Under the pieces are notes generated by a model. That model saw only the letters and a program-made list of their open reading frames with translations, ran no database searches and was not told the DNA's origin. The translations under genes were made by a program, and so were the position numbers. This document shows, piece by piece, positions 61,273 to 64,000 of a DNA stretch of 64,000 nt (position 1 is the first letter of the stretch; every line of letters starts with the position of its first letter). This DNA comes from Roseimicrobium sp. ORNL1 (GTDB lineage: Bacteria; Verrucomicrobiota; Verrucomicrobiia; Verrucomicrobiales; Verrucomicrobiaceae): assembly GCF_011044495.1 (NCBI RefSeq), contig NZ_CP049143.1:248001-312000 (forward strand), in the 5' to 3' direction.

Positions 61273-62166
61273 GTGCAGCAAGAAATCGACAGCTTCATCC
61301 TTCACCTCGCCACGGAGCGCGGGCTGTCGACGAACTATCAGCTGCTCGTCTCCCAGGTGCTCACGCGCTTCGCCTCATGGATGCAAATGAAGCACCAGAA
61401 GGCCGCAGTCGCAGAGGTGGTGACGGATGACATCACGGACTATCTTGGCATGCGCAAGGGCGATGGCATTGTCGCCTCCAGCCTGCGCATTGAGCTGGTC
61501 GCCTTGAAAATCTTCTTCCGCTGGCTCGCGGTCCGTGGCTTTCGCAAAGGCGACCCTGCGGAGCCTGTGCTGCCTCCGCGTGTGGAGGCGCGCCTGCCCG
61601 ATACTTTGAATGAACAGGACGTCGGCCATCTCCTGGAGTCCGTGCAGGGTCATGAGCCGCTCGATCTACGCGACCGCGCCATGCTGGAACTCACCTACGC
61701 CAGCGGACTGCGAGTGAGCGAGGTCACCGGTACCAAGCTGGAAAACCTCAATCTCGACGAAGGCTGGATCCGCGTCACTGGAAAAGGGAACAAGACCCGC
61801 CTAGTCCCCGTCGGGCAGGAAGCGCGAGCGTCAGTTCAGCGTTATCTGAATTCTGCACGACCCGCCTTGGTGAAGCCCAAGACGCAGAGCTGGATCTTCA
61901 TCAATCGCAACGGCGGCAAGCTCACCACCGCGCGCATCTGGCAAATCTTCCGCGAACGCGCGGAGCAGGCAGGCATCGACCCCGAGCGCATTCATCCGCA
62001 CCTGCTGCGCCACAGCTTCGCCACGCATCTGCTGGGAAATGGAGCGGACCTGCGAGTCATCCAGGAAATGCTGGGCCATGCGGATATCGCCACCACGCAG
62101 ATCTATACACATGTGGACCAGAATCGCCTGAAGGACACGCATCGTCGCTTCCATCCGCGAAGATAG
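61273..62166 (+). CDS. XerD-like site-specific tyrosine recombinase
   Basis: A 297-residue recombinase, the normal XerC/XerD length, from a GTG at 61273. An ATG at 61174 is possible, but its extra 33 residues lack similarity and it would overlap the start codon of the divergent ATPase gene. Catalytic residues are complete: R147 (ASGLRVSEV), K171 (TGKGNKTR), H243 and R246 (HPHLLRHSFATHLL), H269 (LGHADI) and Y278 (IYTHV). The N-terminal SAM-like domain is present. The likely role is chromosome dimer resolution. XerC versus XerD cannot be fixed without comparison, and no dif-like site was identified. Confidence 0.9.
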   Translation: MQQEIDSFILHLATERGLSTNYQLLVSQVLTRFASWMQMKHQKAAVAEVVTDDITDYLGMRKGDGIVASSLRIELVALKIFFRWLAVRGFRKGDPAEPVLPPRVEARLPDTLNEQDVGHLLESVQGHEPLDLRDRAMLELTYASGLRVSEVTGTKLENLNLDEGWIRVTGKGNKTRLVPVGQEARASVQRYLNSARPALVKPKTQSWIFINRNGGKLTTARIWQIFRERAEQAGIDPERIHPHLLRHSFATHLLGNGADLRVIQEMLGHADIATTQIYTHVDQNRLKDTHRRFHPRR

Positions 62167-62233
62167 CCGGTTCGTTTGATTGCGTTTCTGTTTCTTGCAG
62201 ACTCGCCTCAGCCGTTCTGGTATTCTCCCGCCC

Positions 62234-63169
62234 ATGCGCCGCTTCCTTTCCTTCCTGCCGTTGTTCGTCGCTGCCACCACTGCTGTCACTGCCTTGCAGG
62301 CTGGTGAAGTCATTGCCTCCAAAGCTCCTGCTCAAGTCACCGCCAGCAAGGGCACGGATGAAGCCCTGCTGAAGGAGTTCCTCGCCCCGGAGCTGGCCTT
62401 CCGCTACGACTACGATTTCCCCATGTCCCTGGAGAATGCCGCCGGCGAATACTCCATGCACGAGTTCCGCGCCAGCGTGCCGCTGCCTCCGGTGATGACG
62501 GATACCTTCATCCTTCTCGCGAAGCTGAACTACCGTCTCTTCCTCGCGGATGTGGATACCTCGGTGCTGCATGAGGACCTCGACCTCCACACGCTGCGCC
62601 TGCCTATCCAGGCCGCCTGGCTTTCACCCACCAGCCCCTGGCTTGCCGCTGCGTATGTGGAGCCTGGTATCTCCAGCGACTTCAATCGCATCAACAGCGA
62701 CGCCTTCGACCTCTCCGCCGGCTTTGGCATTGGCTACCGCTTCTCGCCCAACTTCATGGCCGCCGTCGGCGCGGGCTATTCGCGCAACTATGGCGATGAC
62801 GACGTATTCCCCGTGCTCGCCCTGCTCTGGCGTGTGAGTGATCGCTTCACTGTCACCTTCTCGCCTGATGGACTCATCCCCTCCTACAAAGTAAGTGATG
62901 ACCTCTACATCAAGCTGCGTGCCGAGCTCATCGGTGGCCGCTGGCTCATTGAGGACGAAGAAGGCCGCGGGCGCATCCTCCGCCTGCAAGGCGCCAGCGC
63001 CACCCTCCAAGCCGAGCAACGTCTCTTCAAAGATTGCTGGCTCACCCTCGGTGTTGGTATCAATGCCTTCTCCGAGTTGCGTATCGAAGACAGCAACAAA
63101 AGAGAACTGCTGGACGAAGACCTCGAAGATGGCGTGGTCATCCGCACGGGATTGAAGTGGGTCTTCTAA
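62234..63169 (+). CDS. Outer-membrane beta-barrel protein (DUF6268-like)
   Basis: A 311-residue exported protein: signal peptide (RRFLSFLPLFVAATTAVTALQA, cleavage before GEV). About twelve alternating amphipathic strands follow, for example FILLAKLNYRLFLADV, LAAAYVEPGISSDF, FDLSAGFGIGYRFSPNFMAAVGAGYSRN, VFPVLALLWRVSDRFTVTFSPDG and CWLTLGVGINAFSELRI, ending in a terminal aromatic strand GLKWVF. That C-terminal phenylalanine is the classical BAM signal. The strand plan fits the DUF6268 family of PVC outer-membrane barrels; function unknown. Confidence 0.85.
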   Translation: MRRFLSFLPLFVAATTAVTALQAGEVIASKAPAQVTASKGTDEALLKEFLAPELAFRYDYDFPMSLENAAGEYSMHEFRASVPLPPVMTDTFILLAKLNYRLFLADVDTSVLHEDLDLHTLRLPIQAAWLSPTSPWLAAAYVEPGISSDFNRINSDAFDLSAGFGIGYRFSPNFMAAVGAGYSRNYGDDDVFPVLALLWRVSDRFTVTFSPDGLIPSYKVSDDLYIKLRAELIGGRWLIEDEEGRGRILRLQGASATLQAEQRLFKDCWLTLGVGINAFSELRIEDSNKRELLDEDLEDGVVIRTGLKWVF

Positions 63170-63235
63170 CTGGTGGACATCCTCGTGCTCGACTTTGAGG
63201 TGCTTTCCTCTCACACGACCCAAGATACTCCGCGT

Positions 63236-63640
63236 TCAAGAAGCGGCTCTTGTTCGCTGCTCAACCTCCTTCGGTGGCGGTGTATCCTCATAGTGAGCTG
63301 TGAGACCCATGTAGCCCAATGCCCCGGCTAAGATGAACGCCAAGGTCAGGTCTGCGGCCACGGTCCAGATGGCTCTGCGTTTGCGAAGAAGATATTGGAG
63401 GATGCAGCCCGCCACGAAATAGCACACTGCCGCCCCCAGACCAATCAGGGCGAAAATCACCACCACGCCAAATGCATCCTGTCCATCGCCCGGATAGGGC
63501 TCGCCCCACCGTATGTGCACGTAGGGCATGGCTCGGGCCACGAGAACAGCCAGTGCGAGGCGTAGGCAGATTGGCAGGATGTGCCTCCACCCACTTCGAT
63601 AGAGATCGTCGATATTCCTGGTGTCGGAAGGGGCCAGCAT
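63236..63640 (-). CDS. Small multi-pass membrane protein, unknown
   Basis: 134 residues from the ATG at 63640 (LAPSDTRNIDDLYRSGW). Three hydrophobic segments: ILPICLRLALAVLVARAMPYV, FGVVVIFALIGLGAAVCYFVAGCILQYLL and IWTVAADLTLAFILAGALGYMG. It ends TPPPKEVEQRTRAAS. Unknown family. The open frame extends upstream to 63811 without protein-like character. Confidence 0.68.
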   Translation of the reverse strand: MLAPSDTRNIDDLYRSGWRHILPICLRLALAVLVARAMPYVHIRWGEPYPGDGQDAFGVVVIFALIGLGAAVCYFVAGCILQYLLRKRRAIWTVAADLTLAFILAGALGYMGLTAHYEDTPPPKEVEQRTRAAS

Positions 63641-63865
63641 CGTTCGCGTTTTGGGAAGTGACAGCGCGGATGCTATCCAAGGTCGCCGCTGTAGTAAAGT
63701 AAAGGTAACGGCCGTCACTGGAAGCGCACAGTTCACGTGCACGATGCGCCTCTGCAAACCTCTTCGGGAGAGGCGGGATACACCGGATTCTTTTTTTGCA
63801 TTCCGTGGCAAAATCGTTTTGACGGATATGATAATGCATACTACCGGCCAGCCGTTTTGCGTGGC

Positions 63866-64000
63866 ATGAAAAAAATCGCATTCTCCCTGGCTGTCAGTCT
63901 GGCTCTATCCCTTCCTCTTGCGGCGCAAAAAGCCCCGGCTACGCCGCCCGGCATGACCTTTGCGACCAACTGGCTCGCGACCCAGCTCATTACCCGGCGT
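63866..64000 (+). CDS. 5' part of an exported protein, truncated by the window end
   Basis: Forty-five codons are visible: KKIAFSLAVSLALSLPLAA is a signal peptide with likely cleavage before QKAPA, then TPPGMTFATNWLATQLITRR. The frame is open to the last base. Too little is present to name the protein. The upstream divergent spacer has an A/T-rich GATATGATAATGC that may be part of its promoter. Confidence 0.65.
   Translation, partial: MKKIAFSLAVSLALSLPLAAQKAPATPPGMTFATNWLATQLITRR

Noticed and set aside
61273-62166. XerD-like recombinase as the integrase of the 47-51 kb module
   Set aside because: It is 10 kb away, has housekeeping neighbours and standard XerC/D size, so it is more likely the chromosomal recombinase.
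1-64000. tRNA, rRNA or known riboswitch genes
   Set aside because: No cloverleaf with a T-loop motif, no rRNA similarity and no riboswitch core was recognised by eye; a covariance-model search would be decisive.

Overview
The window is GC-rich chromosomal DNA from a bacterium of the PVC superphylum, most probably a Verrucomicrobiota (order Verrucomicrobiales). The reasons are the DUF1501 protein next to a DUF1549/DUF1553 cytochrome-type protein, a 1156-residue PVC-type propeller/HEAT/CxxCH protein, a secreted sulfatase, a LamG/DUF1080-like protein, PVC-type SGNH and ceramidase-like proteins, and intergenic regions crowded with long imperfect palindromes. The genus assignment is inference only. 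No rRNA, tRNA or CRISPR array was seen.

Layout. 0-5.3 kb: small membrane protein, rdgB, a YhaM-like OB-HD exonuclease, a PQQ-type sugar dehydrogenase and a Tat-exported hydroxypyruvate-isomerase-like protein. 5.4-10 kb: a compact peptide-type ABC importer with a solute-binding protein, one polypeptide carrying both permease domains, and a single ATPase. 10.1-14.7 kb: the DUF1501 and DUF1549/DUF1553 pair. 14.8-17.8 kb: small accessory genes (secreted proteins, zinc-motif proteins, GNAT acetyltransferase, two overlapping membrane-protein genes). 17.9-19.4 kb: rpmE, a terminator and prfA. 19.5-22.3 kb: two paralogous mini-lipoproteins, a frameshifted ceramidase-like gene and an orphan. 22.6-31.1 kb: a minus-strand run (GT2 glycosyltransferase, SGNH-like protein, methyltransferase, small membrane protein, HTTM-like membrane protein, PVC cytochrome, LamG-like protein) divergent from an epimerase at 31.2 kb.

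32.3-36.2 kb is an array of seven small orphan genes on the minus strand. 36.2-42.4 kb carries a sulfatase, a coiled-coil secreted protein and a VIT-VWA-TPR-DUF2135 giant. 42.7-47.2 kb holds YceH, a GDIHG-type phosphatase, glyoxalase and STAS-like proteins, and a tandemly duplicated membrane protein with a copy of the same short repeat ahead of each gene. 47.4-51.2 kb looks like a mobile-element remnant: a D5/P4-type primase-helicase, an excisionase-like HTH with a promoter and possible operator, a small helical protein and an unrecognised nucleotidyltransferase-fold protein. The last two are the best candidates here for an undescribed system. 51.3-64 kb returns to core genes: M3 peptidase, serA, a MacB/HlyD-type export operon, a XerD-like recombinase and a DUF6268-like outer-membrane barrel.

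At least seven families of quasi-palindromic intergenic repeats (called A to G below) occur. Families A, C, D and F have more than one copy in the window. C1, E and F1 each lie between convergent genes, where they could act as bidirectional terminators.
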